A stretch of DNA of 64,000 nt, from the NCBI RefSeq assembly GCF_014705655.1, contig NZ_JACXIY010000010.1, forward strand, positions 124,001-188,000, written 5' to 3'. Position numbers and translations under genes: made by a program. Of the stretch, positions 35,067 through 44,900 are shown piece after piece (position 1 is the first letter of the stretch; each line of letters starts with the position of its first letter). The DNA comes from Paenibacillus arenilitoris (GTDB lineage Bacteria; Bacillota; Bacilli; Paenibacillales; Paenibacillaceae). The notes beneath the pieces are model-generated. The model was not told where the DNA came from and searched no databases. It was given only the letters and a program-made list of their open reading frames with translations.

Positions 35067-35180
35067 CCTTTTTCGATCAGTACGTACAAAAGGGGGGATT
35101 TTGTGCCAAAATTGCTGTACATACGCAGGCATGCCGTCGGTCCTCCTCAATGATGGCACAAAGGCTGCACAATCGCAGGC
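35000..35180. repeat. Nested inverted-repeat (foldback) element
   Basis: Three nested arm pairs: 35000-35020 with 35160-35180 (20 of 21 bp), ATGCCTGCG 35049-35057 with 35124-35132 (perfect), and GTACGTACA 35080-35088 with 35116-35124 (8 of 9). A T-run follows the second left arm. It could fold as one long hairpin in RNA or be a miniature mobile element; the sequence does not decide. Confidence 0.65.
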
Positions 35181-35394
35181 TTTGCGCCCGAGCTCCGGTG
35201 GAGATGATTACTTGGAAAGACCGACTCCACGGCATCGGGCAATCGCTGGAGCTTACCGGCGCTGCGGAGCGCGGGTTCGCCCTCAATTTTATTATATGAT
35301 TTCGCCTAATTATTATATTGTCCCGCTAAGGCGGCTCGCTGTAAGATCATGGTAAACGTAACGAGGCAGATGGCGTATCAAATTGCCTAAATTA

Positions 35395-35409
35395 ATGAAA
35401 GCGTTTTCT
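35395..35409 (+). promoter_or_regulatory. cre site (CcpA) before membrane AraC gene
   Basis: ATGAAAGCGTTTTCT fits every position of WTGNAANCGNWNNCW. It lies 38 bp before the regulator's start codon, a roadblock or repressing position. Catabolite repression is inferred. Confidence 0.7.
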
Positions 35410-35447
35410 AACACTTGCCTGGCCTAGAAATTTTTTGGGGGGACCAT

Positions 35448-37718
35448 ATGAAACGGATACCTATGATGCTGCAGCTCATCGTCATCTTGTTTTGCGTCAT
35501 GGCCGTTCCGACGGTGATCTTGACCTGGTACAGCGGCGAGCAGATTTTGCGGAATTCCGAGCAGGCCATTGCGGAATCTTCGCTTGCCGGGTTGAACGCG
35601 AGCCGCAAGCTGAGCGAGAATGCGCTGAACAACTTGGCCCAGAATACGGTGCGGTTAACCGCCACCCATATTTTCGACCGGATTCGCCCGTACGAAACGT
35701 TCGCCGAACTGAATTCGAATTTCAATACGGTCAGCAACGCGAGGGCCGTCCTGCAGGAATTGGCGAACTTGAACCGCATCGGCGAAGGGGTGTATTCCTC
35801 GTTCTTCCACCTCACCGATTCGGACTACGTCGTGTCGACCGACAAAGGCATCAAGAAGCTGGAGCGGTATGAATCGCTCGATTGGATGAAGGAAGCGCTT
35901 GCCGGGCAGAGAGGAATCAGCGGCGTATGGTACCCGCGCAAGCTCGATTCGGGGGTTAACGTCGTATCGTACGTGCTGCCGCTCAATCGGCTGTCCACCA
36001 CGACGCGCGGGACGATCGTCGTCAATTTGAGGGAAAGCCAGATTGAAACCTATTTCCTCTCGTCCGGCACGGGCCAGCAGGAGTATATGCTCCTGAATGC
36101 GAACGGCATCGTGATCTCCCACAAGGACAAAAGCCTGCTGCTTAAGAACGGCGGCGAGAAGCCGGTCGTTCAGGACGTTTTGAAGCAAAACGCGGCGGAA
36201 GGCTATCTGTTCCGCGAGCTTGAGGGCGAGCGATCGCTGTACACGTGGTCGCGGTCGAAGCGATTCGGCTGGATCAACGTGAACGTCCACTCCGTCAACG
36301 AATTGATGGCCGCTTCCCATGCGATGCAGCGGAATATTATGCTGCTCACCGCCGTTATTATTTTGGCAGGGGCCGTGCTGACCGTCTTTCTCGCGACCTG
36401 GGTTTCGAAGCCGGCGAGAGAGCTGGTCCGGGCGATGCGCAACCGCAACAATTTAGGAATCAAAGGCAAGAACGAGCTCGCTTTTCTCGACGCGTCGTTC
36501 AAGCGCATGCAGGAAGAGGAGGAAGCGCTCAACCGGCTGCTCCATGTTCGCGAGCAGGATGCCCGCAGCCTTGCGGTGCATCAGCTGATCCGCGGCGAAT
36601 TTACGCCGCAGGCCGCCGAGCTGTTCCCGGCGCCGTACTTCGTCGTCGCCATCGTCTCCATCGACCGCTACCGAAATTATGTAAGCAAGAACAACCCGGA
36701 GACGCGCAGCTATCATCGTTATCTGCTTATCGCGCATTGCGAAAGCCTGTTCCAGGAAGAGGTGCACGCGCGGTGCGTCTATCAGGGCGACGGCTGCTTT
36801 GCCATCGTGATCAACTACTGGCAATCGGAAATGGGCAGCGCCGGCGCAGGCATCCACGCCCTGCTTGCCGCAACCCGGGACAAAGCGGCAGAGCTGCTGG
36901 ACCATTCCGTTACGATCGGCGTGAGCAGCCCGGCGGAGGAGAACGACAGCGTGCCTGACCGCGTCGTCGAAGCGATGGAGGCCATTAAGCAGCGGATGAT
37001 CGCGGGAAGCGGCGGGATTCTGTACGGGAAAGAGGAGGCCGGACGCGACAAAAAATATATTTATCCGGCCAACGGCGAACGGCGCATCCTCAACTTCCTG
37101 GATAACGGCGATCTCGAAAGCGTCAAGAAAGAATTGCAAATGATCGGCGGCGAGATTCGTTCCGCCGATTACGTATCCTACGATAATATTTTATTCGTTT
37201 ACCACCAATTGGCGGGCGTCACGATCAAGCATCTTCGAGAGAAAAACGTCAACACGGCGCGCATTTTCGCAGGGAGAGGCAACATTTACGCCGCGCTCGC
37301 CTCGATCGATACGCTGGATGAGCTCGAACAATACGTTTACGAATTTTGCCGCGAAATCGTCCAATACCTTGCGCGCGCCACGGGCGAGGCCAACCATCGC
37401 GGGGAGCGGATCATCAAGTACCTGAACGAGCATTATCGCGAAGAGATCGTGTTCCAGGAGATGGCGAAGGAAATCGGCATCAGTTACTCGTACATGCGCA
37501 AGATCGTGTATGAGATGACGGGCAAAAGCTTGATCGATTATCTCAATCTGCTTCGCATCGAGAAGGCGAAGGAGCTGCTCGTGGACTCGGGCCTTACGAT
37601 CGCGCAGATCGCGTCCGATGTCGGCTACTACAACGTACAGAGCTTCAACCGGTTTTTCCGCAAATTCGAGGGCATGCCGCCGAGCGGATACAAGTCCGCA
37701 AAGTCTAGGACGTCGTAA
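35448..37718 (+). CDS. Membrane-anchored AraC regulator (YesS-like)
   Basis: 756 aa from ATG 35448 behind a G-rich site (GGGGGGA). Membrane segment at ~7-28, extracellular Cache-like sensor (~30-290; SSFFHLTDSDYVVSTDKG), second membrane segment ~296-320, middle domain, and C-terminal AraC helix-turn-helix pair (~654-752; FQEMAKEIGISYSYMRKIVYEMTG and IAQIASDVGYYNVQSFNRFFRKFEG). Directly upstream of the second ABC importer, whose promoter carries a 14-bp direct repeat just before the -35, the likely target. Confidence 0.92.
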   Translation: MKRIPMMLQLIVILFCVMAVPTVILTWYSGEQILRNSEQAIAESSLAGLNASRKLSENALNNLAQNTVRLTATHIFDRIRPYETFAELNSNFNTVSNARAVLQELANLNRIGEGVYSSFFHLTDSDYVVSTDKGIKKLERYESLDWMKEALAGQRGISGVWYPRKLDSGVNVVSYVLPLNRLSTTTRGTIVVNLRESQIETYFLSSGTGQQEYMLLNANGIVISHKDKSLLLKNGGEKPVVQDVLKQNAAEGYLFRELEGERSLYTWSRSKRFGWINVNVHSVNELMAASHAMQRNIMLLTAVIILAGAVLTVFLATWVSKPARELVRAMRNRNNLGIKGKNELAFLDASFKRMQEEEEALNRLLHVREQDARSLAVHQLIRGEFTPQAAELFPAPYFVVAIVSIDRYRNYVSKNNPETRSYHRYLLIAHCESLFQEEVHARCVYQGDGCFAIVINYWQSEMGSAGAGIHALLAATRDKAAELLDHSVTIGVSSPAEENDSVPDRVVEAMEAIKQRMIAGSGGILYGKEEAGRDKKYIYPANGERRILNFLDNGDLESVKKELQMIGGEIRSADYVSYDNILFVYHQLAGVTIKHLREKNVNTARIFAGRGNIYAALASIDTLDELEQYVYEFCREIVQYLARATGEANHRGERIIKYLNEHYREEIVFQEMAKEIGISYSYMRKIVYEMTGKSLIDYLNLLRIEKAKELLVDSGLTIAQIASDVGYYNVQSFNRFFRKFEGMPPSGYKSAKSRTS

Positions 37719-37839
37719 GCGCAGGCTCCGTCTCATCCATTGCTGCCACTTCTGCCTTCACGGCCTGCGGTGGCAGCTTAACTTTTGCTACCGCCTATCA
37801 AAATTGATCATTGCACCGCCGCAGAAGCGCGGAAATAGC

Positions 37840-37911
37840 GGGCGAAGATCAAAAATGAAGGGCGAAGATCAAACATCAACATTTACCGGCCCAAAATGAA
37901 AGCGCTATGAT
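37840..37911 (+). promoter_or_regulatory. Activator direct repeat, promoter and cre-like site for second importer
   Basis: GGGCGAAGATCAAA occurs at 37840-37853 and 37860-37873, period 20 bp. Nine bp later comes -35 TTTACC (37882-37887), an 18-bp spacer and -10 TATGAT (37906-37911). Between -35 and -10 sits ATGAAAGCGCTATGA (37896-37910), one mismatch from the cre consensus. This reads as AraC activation upstream plus CcpA repression at the core. Confidence 0.62.
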
Positions 37912-37978
37912 GAGAACAACCCGGAGACATCCGCTGGCGGAATGCGCCGGGAACGTCAAGTCAACAGGAGGTGAGACT

Positions 37979-38947
37979 TTGAAAGCTGCAGGAGCTGCGA
38001 AGGCCGGAAATAAAATCGTTTCCCTGCCATACAAAGGCGAAAAACGGGGGATCTTCTACTATGTTCGCCGGGACTGGCAGCTCTACGCGCTGCTGCTCGT
38101 TCCGTTATCGTTCGTCCTCATCTTCAAGTACGCGCCGATGTCCGGACTGTTGCTTGCGTTTAAAGAGTACAAGATCGCAAGAGGGTTCTGGGGCAGCGAA
38201 TGGGTCGGCTTCGAAGTGTTCCAGGAGCTGTTCGCCAAGCCCGACTTCGGCCGCGCGGTTCGCAATACGCTGCTGCTCAACGTCCTGGATCTGCTGTTCA
38301 GCTTTACGATGCCGATCGTGCTCGCGTTATTGCTGAACGAGATCAAGGGCGCCGTGTTCAAGCGCGTGAACCAGACGCTGCTCTACCTGCCGCATTTCCT
38401 GTCGTGGGTCATCATCGGCGCCATCGCCTATCAACTGCTGGGCGAAGGCAGCGGCATGGTCAACAATCTCGTCGAGCAGCTGGGCGGAACCCGTATCCCC
38501 TACCTGCAGGAGGATACCCATTGGCTGTTCAGTTACCTCGCCATCGGCGTATGGCAGAGCATGGGCTGGGGAACGATTATTTACTTGGCCGCCATAACCG
38601 GGGTCAACCCCGAGCTGTATGAAGCGGCGACCGTGGATGGGGCGGGACGGCTGCGCAAAATGTGGAACGTGACGCTGCCCTCGATCCGGATGACAATCGT
38701 CACCTTGCTGATTTTAAGCTTGGGCAACGTGATGGGCGGATCGTTCGAGCGGATACTGGCGTTGTCGAACAAGGCGACGACCGAGTTCACCACGACCATC
38801 CCGGTATTGGTATTCCGCTGGGGGATCGAAGGCGGGGATTTCAGCCGCGCGACGGCGCTCGGGTTGTTCCAGGCGGTCATCGGGCTTATTCTCGTGCTGC
38901 TCGCCGACCGGATCGCCAAGAAGCTTGGCGAAGACGGATTGATTTAA
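37979..38947 (+). CDS. Carbohydrate ABC permease, LplB type (second importer)
   Basis: 322 aa from TTG 37979, chosen for the perfect AGGAGGTGA at 37967-37975; an in-frame longer version from 37907 would overlap the promoter. Six predicted membrane segments starting LYALLLVPLSFVLIFKYAPMSG; EAA motif YEAATVDGAGRLRKMWNVTLPSI. Placed between a membrane AraC regulator and the PL11/CE12 gene, so its cargo is probably unsaturated rhamnogalacturonan oligomers. Confidence 0.93.
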   Translation: MKAAGAAKAGNKIVSLPYKGEKRGIFYYVRRDWQLYALLLVPLSFVLIFKYAPMSGLLLAFKEYKIARGFWGSEWVGFEVFQELFAKPDFGRAVRNTLLLNVLDLLFSFTMPIVLALLLNEIKGAVFKRVNQTLLYLPHFLSWVIIGAIAYQLLGEGSGMVNNLVEQLGGTRIPYLQEDTHWLFSYLAIGVWQSMGWGTIIYLAAITGVNPELYEAATVDGAGRLRKMWNVTLPSIRMTIVTLLILSLGNVMGGSFERILALSNKATTEFTTTIPVLVFRWGIEGGDFSRATALGLFQAVIGLILVLLADRIAKKLGEDGLI

Positions 38948-38993
38948 AATATAGGAAAGTATAAGTTTCACTTTTATACTGACGCCTATATTT
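38947..38993 (+). other. Hairpin between two permease genes
   Basis: Outer stem AAATATAGG / CCTATATTT and inner stem AGTATAA / TTATACT enclose a small loop, starting at the last base of the permease stop codon. No T-tract. Such intra-operon hairpins often set mRNA stability. Confidence 0.55.
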
Positions 38994-39063
38994 CACCGCG
39001 AAACGTAAGCTTTTGCCGCCAGAGGACGGCGATAGCCGTTTACGCTTGGAAAGGAGGCGAACG

Positions 39064-39963
39064 ATGAAATCATCCAACCATACCTTCCCGGCATCGCACA
39101 GGCGGCGACTGGACGTTTGGGATGTGCTGATCCGTCTTATCTTGCTTGCGGCATCGGTGGCTTGTCTGCTGCCGTTCGTCCATGTCGTCGCCAAATCGTT
39201 AAGCGACGACGCCTATGTCATCGCGCAGAAGGTGTTTCTTGTTCCGAAAGGGTTTACATTGGAGGCCTACAGCAAAATTTTCGCCGACGATAGCATCCTG
39301 CGCTCGCTCTATGTAAGCGTTATCGTCACCGTATTGTTCACGATCGCGGGGATGATCGTCACGATTTGCGCGGCGTATCCGCTATCCCGGCCTCAGCTGA
39401 AAGGGCGCGCGGCGCTTACCTTTATTTGCGTGTTCACCTTGTACTTCGGCGGGGGCATCATTCCCGACTACTTGCTGGTCAACAGCCTCGGCATGCTCGA
39501 TACGATCTGGTCGCTCGTGCTGCCGCTTTCGTTCAGCGCCTTCAATCTGCTGATCCTGAAGAGCTCGATCGCAAGCAGCATTCCGGTAAGCCTGGAGGAA
39601 TCGGCGAGGATGGACGGCGCGGGGCATTTCCGCATCCTGACTAGTATCGTCCTGCCGCTCTCCAAGCCGATCCTTGCGACGCTGTCCCTCTTCTACGCGG
39701 TCGGACGATGGAATGCCTATCAAGACGCATTGTTCTACATCAAGCACAATGTCGACCTGCGGCCGCTGCAGCTGAAGCTGTATTATTTGGTCGTCCAGGC
39801 AAGCGAGAGCTTCCAGCTTGAGGCGACGACCGTGGAGCTCAGCAATCCGGAGGTGCTTAAGGCGTCGGTCGTCGTCTTCGCGACGCTGCCGATCATCTGC
39901 GTTTATCCGTTTATCCAGAAATATTTCGTTCAAGGCGTCATGCTCGGATCGGTCAAGGGATAG
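39064..39963 (+). CDS. Carbohydrate ABC permease, YtcP type (second importer)
   Basis: 299 aa from ATG 39064 behind GGAAAGGAGG. Six predicted membrane segments, EAA motif LEESARMDGAGHFRILTSIVLPLSKP and C-terminus YPFIQKYFVQGVMLGSVKG. Second permease of the importer. Confidence 0.93.
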   Translation: MKSSNHTFPASHRRRLDVWDVLIRLILLAASVACLLPFVHVVAKSLSDDAYVIAQKVFLVPKGFTLEAYSKIFADDSILRSLYVSVIVTVLFTIAGMIVTICAAYPLSRPQLKGRAALTFICVFTLYFGGGIIPDYLLVNSLGMLDTIWSLVLPLSFSAFNLLILKSSIASSIPVSLEESARMDGAGHFRILTSIVLPLSKPILATLSLFYAVGRWNAYQDALFYIKHNVDLRPLQLKLYYLVVQASESFQLEATTVELSNPEVLKASVVVFATLPIICVYPFIQKYFVQGVMLGSVKG

Positions 39964-40010
39964 CCTTGCGGCCCGAATAATCGCCACTATGACAATATGG
40001 GGGAATAACG

Positions 40011-41678
40011 ATGAGCAAACAGAGAATCGTCGCCATGTTCATGGCATTGATCATGATCGCGGGCCTTCTGGCGGCCTGCACGAGCAACAATAACGGCGGC
40101 GGCGCGGGCAACGGCTCGAACGGGCCGTCTCCGTCCGCTAACAATTCCGGCGCCGAAGGGACGGGCGAGCCGCCTGGCGACGGATATCCCGATTACTCGC
40201 AGGGCTTCCCGGAGCCGGTCAATCTCGATATTCCGGTCTATGAACGTGCGTTCGAGGGCTGGAACGTGACCGACAACTTCTATACGCGCTGGATTCAGAA
40301 GGAATTCGGCGACAAATACAACATCAAAGTCAATTTCGTGCCGATTACGCGCAACAACGAAGTGACGGATTACGAGCAGCTGCTGGCGGCGCACAAAGCG
40401 CCGGAAATCATTTTCCACTACGACATGCCTCAAGCGCTTGCCTATTACGGCGAAGACGTCATGCAGCCGCTGGAATGGGATGAGATTGCCAACTATGCCC
40501 CTACGTATTGGAAGAATATGGGTGAAACGATTGAGCAATACGGCGTCGTGGACGGGAAGAACATGTTCGTCTTCGCCGCGCGCCCGGACACGGATAACTA
40601 TGTCGGCCTGATCCGCAAAGACTGGGTAGAGAAGGTCGGCATGAAGGTGGAAGACCTGACCTCGCTGGAGAAGTATAACGAGATGCTCGCGAAGTGGAAG
40701 GAAGCGGGGCTCGGCGTCCTCGGCGGTTCTCTGACCCGGAACAACTACAATTACAGCTACGCCTTCCGCGATTGGCCGATCGATCCGAAGTACCGCGCGC
40801 TTTATTCCGATCTTGCCGTCGCGGACTTTACGACCAAGGATACCGAGGGCTGGCTGCGCAACCTGAACTACCAATTCAATAACGGCCTCATCGACAAGGA
40901 GTTTTATTTGCGCGACGACGACAACAAGGTCAAATCCGAGTTCGTAGCGGGCAGAACGGGAACGTACGGGTTCTATCTGGCCAGCAACACCGACGTCTTC
41001 GAAGCGACGCTGAAGAACAATCCGGAAGCCGAATTCGCCGTCGTGCCGCCCGGCGCCGGCGTACCGGAGGGCCTCGTGCCGCAGGGCCGGGCCTATTGGC
41101 CGTTCGGCTTCATCATGGGCATCAACTACGAATCGACGGCCGAGGAACGCGCCGCCGTCTGGATGTATCTCGAATGGATGAGCCAGCCGGAGAACCTGTT
41201 CGTCCTGCAGAACGGCATCGAAGGCGAGAACTATACGCTCGATAGCGAAGGACTCCCGGTGAAGGCTCCGGATTTCAAAGGCGAATCCGTCCTCTCCCAG
41301 AACAACAACAAGGATTATTGGGGACTTGTAACCGAATCGGCGGTGTTCGCGACTCCGGAATTGACGCTTAAAGCCAATATGCGGAACTGGGCGCCCGCAG
41401 GCTACGAATACATTGCCGAAGACTTGATCAAATACCGGAACGAGACGGCGGAATATCGCACGCCGGATGCGCTGTTCACCGTCGTGCTCGAGAAGGTGAA
41501 CGAGTACAAGGCGGACCTGAACGCCCTCTTCCAGGAGCTGTACCTGGACATTGTCCTTGCGCCGGAAGCCGAGTTCGACGCGAAATACGAGGAAGCGAAG
41601 AAGGAGTTCCTCGAGGCCGGCTATCAGGAGATTCTGGACGAGAAGCAGAAGGCGATCGACGCAGGCCAGTTCCGGTAA
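40011..41678 (+). CDS. Sugar-binding lipoprotein (second importer)
   Basis: 555 aa. Signal peptide with lipobox LLAAC, an Asn/Gly/Ser-rich linker (~25-50), then a solute-binding fold (NVTDNFYTRWIQKEFGDKYN, GLIRKDWVEKVGMKVEDL, PFGFIMGINYES). Follows the permeases by 47 nt. Ends before a 23-nt hairpin that recurs downstream twice. Confidence 0.93.
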   Translation: MSKQRIVAMFMALIMIAGLLAACTSNNNGGGAGNGSNGPSPSANNSGAEGTGEPPGDGYPDYSQGFPEPVNLDIPVYERAFEGWNVTDNFYTRWIQKEFGDKYNIKVNFVPITRNNEVTDYEQLLAAHKAPEIIFHYDMPQALAYYGEDVMQPLEWDEIANYAPTYWKNMGETIEQYGVVDGKNMFVFAARPDTDNYVGLIRKDWVEKVGMKVEDLTSLEKYNEMLAKWKEAGLGVLGGSLTRNNYNYSYAFRDWPIDPKYRALYSDLAVADFTTKDTEGWLRNLNYQFNNGLIDKEFYLRDDDNKVKSEFVAGRTGTYGFYLASNTDVFEATLKNNPEAEFAVVPPGAGVPEGLVPQGRAYWPFGFIMGINYESTAEERAAVWMYLEWMSQPENLFVLQNGIEGENYTLDSEGLPVKAPDFKGESVLSQNNNKDYWGLVTESAVFATPELTLKANMRNWAPAGYEYIAEDLIKYRNETAEYRTPDALFTVVLEKVNEYKADLNALFQELYLDIVLAPEAEFDAKYEEAKKEFLEAGYQEILDEKQKAIDAGQFR

Positions 41679-41702
41679 TTCGATTGAAAAGAAAGAACAG
41701 GG

Positions 41703-41725
41703 GGAAGGGGATCGATGCTCCTTCC
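41703..41725 (+). repeat. 23-nt hairpin, copy 1
   Basis: GGAAGGGG-ATCGAT-GCTCCTTCC, 24 nt after the binding-protein stop. Same size, stem and loop pattern as 47935-47957 and 49016-49038. No T-tract here, so a leaky terminator or a processing/stability hairpin. Confidence 0.7.
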
Positions 41726-41837
41726 TTCTATGGATCTCCTTCGTTTCTGGGCTCAGCCTCGCCGTCATCTGGAGCCGCAATAAACGAAGAGGAAAGTTCA
41801 TCGCTAGGGGGTGTTCACGTAAAGCGTTTCAAATAAA

Positions 41838-41852
41838 ATGGAACCGCTTTCT
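41838..41852 (+). promoter_or_regulatory. cre site before PL11/CE12 gene
   Basis: ATGGAACCGCTTTCT matches WTGNAANCGNWNNCW fully and lies 95 bp before the start codon. A mirrored AAAGCG at 41821-41826 pairs with CGCTTT 41845-41850. Suggests glucose repression of the surface lyase. Confidence 0.68.
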
Positions 41853-41947
41853 TTTTTGGGAGATTAGCAGATTACGAGGAGGGTTGAATTGACATCGGGT
41901 CCAGTCACGGGATGTTCTGGATTGGAATTTAATAGAGGAGTGAGTTT

Positions 41948-44900
41948 ATGGATATCAGAGCCTTATCCGTTAAAAAACCGTTTATCGCATTCCTTTTGTC
42001 GTTTCTCATCGTTTTTTCGCTCGTCGTTTCGCCGACTCCGGGTCATGCGGACTCATCCGGCAGTCTGCCGGCCCGCCAGGGGGAGTATCTGAACCGCGGC
42101 TTGGTTGCGGTTCTGGTCGATAACGGCGTGTTCTTAAGCTGGCGCTATTTGAATACGGATCCGGACGAAATCGCTTTCAACGTGTACAAAAACGGCTATA
42201 AAGTGAACGCGGCGCCCATTAGCGGCGTGACGAACTACGTGGACGCAACCGGTGCCGACAGTTCCCAATATCAGATTTCCGCCGTGATCAACGGCAAGGA
42301 AGTTATGCAGCAGGAGACGGCTTCGGTCTGGCATAACGATTATTTGCCGATTCCGCTGAATAAGCCGGCCGACGGCAGAACGAAGGACGGCGGTCACTAT
42401 TCGTACATCGCGAGCGACGCTTCCGTGGCGGATGTGGACGGCGACGGGGAGTACGAAATCGTCTTTCTGTGGAACCCGAGCAACGCGAAGGACAATTCTC
42501 ACGCCGGCTTTACCGGCAATGTCTATATCGATGCGATCGAGCTGGACGGAACGAAGCTCTGGCGTATTGACCTTGGCGTCAATATCCGGGCAGGCGCGCA
42601 CTATACGCAGTTAATGGTGTACGACATGGACGGCGATGGCAAAGCCGAAGTCGTGGTCAAGACGGCGGACGGGACGAAGGACGGCAAAGGCAACGTGATC
42701 GGCGACGGCACCAAGGATTACCGCAACGGCGGCGGCTATATCCTGTCGGGACCGGAATATCTTACGCTGTTCGACGGCGAGACCGGAGAAGCGTTATCCA
42801 CCGTCAATTACGAAGTTCCAAGGGGCGACGTGGGCGCGTGGGGCGACGGCTACGGCAACCGCGTGGACCGCTTCTTAGCTGCCATCGCTTATTTGGACGG
42901 CGTCAAACCCAGCGTCGTTATGACCCGCGGCTATTATACGCGCAGCGTGCTGGCCGCTTACGACTATGTGGGCGGCGAGCTGGTGAAGCGTTGGCTATTC
43001 GATACGGATGCCGCCGGCGAGCAATACGAAGGACAAGGCAATCACGGGTTAAGCGTGCTCGATGTCGACGCCGACGGCAAGGACGAGATCATGTTTGGCG
43101 CACTCGCGATCGACGACGACGGAACCGTGATGTACAGCACCGGACTCGGCCACGGCGATGCGATGCACGCCGGCAAGCTGAATCCGAATCGGGACGGCTA
43201 TCAGGTACTGAGTGTGCATGAGAACAGGAATGCCGAGTACGGGATCGAGATGCGCGATGCCGCAACGGGCGATATCATCTGGGGCGAGTTTACGGGCATA
43301 GACACCGGACGCGGCATGTCGGCGGATATCGACCCGACCTATCCGGGCTACGAATCATGGGCCTCCACCATTATCGAAGGGCAAATGGAGCCCGTAACCC
43401 GCGTATATTCGGCGGCCGGAGATGTGATCTACGAAGGGACCGAAGCGCCGAAGAGCGCCAACTTCGCGATCTGGTGGGACGGAGACCTGCAGCGGGAGCT
43501 GTTCGATCACGTATGGGATAACGCCGCGGCCACAGGAATTCCGGTCATATACAAGTGGGATTACGAGAACAAGAGGCTGAATGAAATCATGAGGGCGGCC
43601 GGCGCCTTGACCAACAATCACACCAAAGGAAATCCGGCGATCCAAGCGGATCTGCTCGGAGATTGGCGCGAGGAGCTCTTGCTTCGGAACGAAGACAGCA
43701 CCGAATACAGACTGTATACGACGACGATTCCTACGGCATACCGGATTCCGGCATTGATGCAGGACCCCGTATACCGCCTCGGCGTTGCCTGGCAGAACGT
43801 GGGCTATAATCAGCCGCCGCACACGGGGTTTTATATCGGCGCGGAAGCGACCGGCTTCCCGAAAGCGGATATCGATCTCGCAGGCGGCGGAGAAGCGCCG
43901 GAGCCGGTCTATCGTTTTGACTTCGGCACGGACACCGCAGCCGGGATGACCGGCGTGCAGGACACGCTCTATTCGGCGGAGACGGGCTACGGTTTCGATA
44001 ATACAACCGGCATGACCGTGGGCGCAGGCAACGTTGCCTTGCCGGACAACGCCAAATTCGCCGTTGACTTGCCGAATGCGAATTACAAAGTAACGGTCAA
44101 GCTTGGCGATGACGCGCGCGACTCGAGCGCCGGCGTCAAATCCGAATTCGTTCAGAAGCTGGCCGTGACGGGCGTTAATGCGGGAGAGCCGCTGGTCTAC
44201 TCCTATGACATCGCACTGGTGGACGGCCAGCTGGAATTCATCTTCTCCGGCACGGCTATCGACGTGCAGGAAATCATGATCGAGAAGTATCGGGAGAAAA
44301 CGGCCGGGGCCGCAACGACGATCTATATGGCCGGCGATTCGACGATGCAGTCGTACAGCGAGCTGCAGGCTCCGCAGCAAGGCTGGGGCCAGCAATTCGG
44401 CCATTATTTCTCGAACGGCGTAGTCGCCCGGAACCATTCGATCGGCGGCAGAAGCAGCAAATCCTTTATGGTCGACGGTCGTCTGGATGCGATATTGCGC
44501 GAGATCAAGCCGGGTGATTTCTTCTTCGTCTCCTTCGGCCACAACGACGCCAGCGCCGGTATTCCGGAACGTTACGCATCTCCGGAGGATTATAAAACGT
44601 ATCTGGCGCGCTATGTGAACGGAGCCAGACAGCGCGGCGCGACGCCGGTGCTGCTTACGCCGGTAGGACGCAGGGATTTCAATCTCATTACACAGGAATT
44701 TAACGTGAGCTTCCCTGAATACGTAGAGGCTGCCAAAGAAGTCGCGGAAGAACTCGATGCGGCGCTGATCGATCTGAGCCGGCTGAGCATCGCGCATTAC
44801 AACAAAGTAGGCCTCGCGGCTACCGAGGAGATCTTCCTCTATGCCTATCCGGGACAATATCCGAAATATCCGAACGGCGTTAACGATAATACGCATTTCA

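Noticed and set aside
34798-35355. 185-codon plus-strand open frame in the 34.7-35.4 kb gap
   Set aside because: No ribosome site and composition unlike neighbours; it crosses the dispersed repeat and foldback, whose other copy has stops in the equivalent frame.
31409-35447. Horizontally acquired island
   Set aside because: The stretch is somewhat AT-richer than the hydrolase operons, but there is no integrase, tRNA junction or direct repeat at its ends.
41816-41831. Second cre site (AAAGCGTTTC) beside the one at 41838
   Set aside because: The TG at positions 2-3 and the C at position 14 of the consensus are missing.
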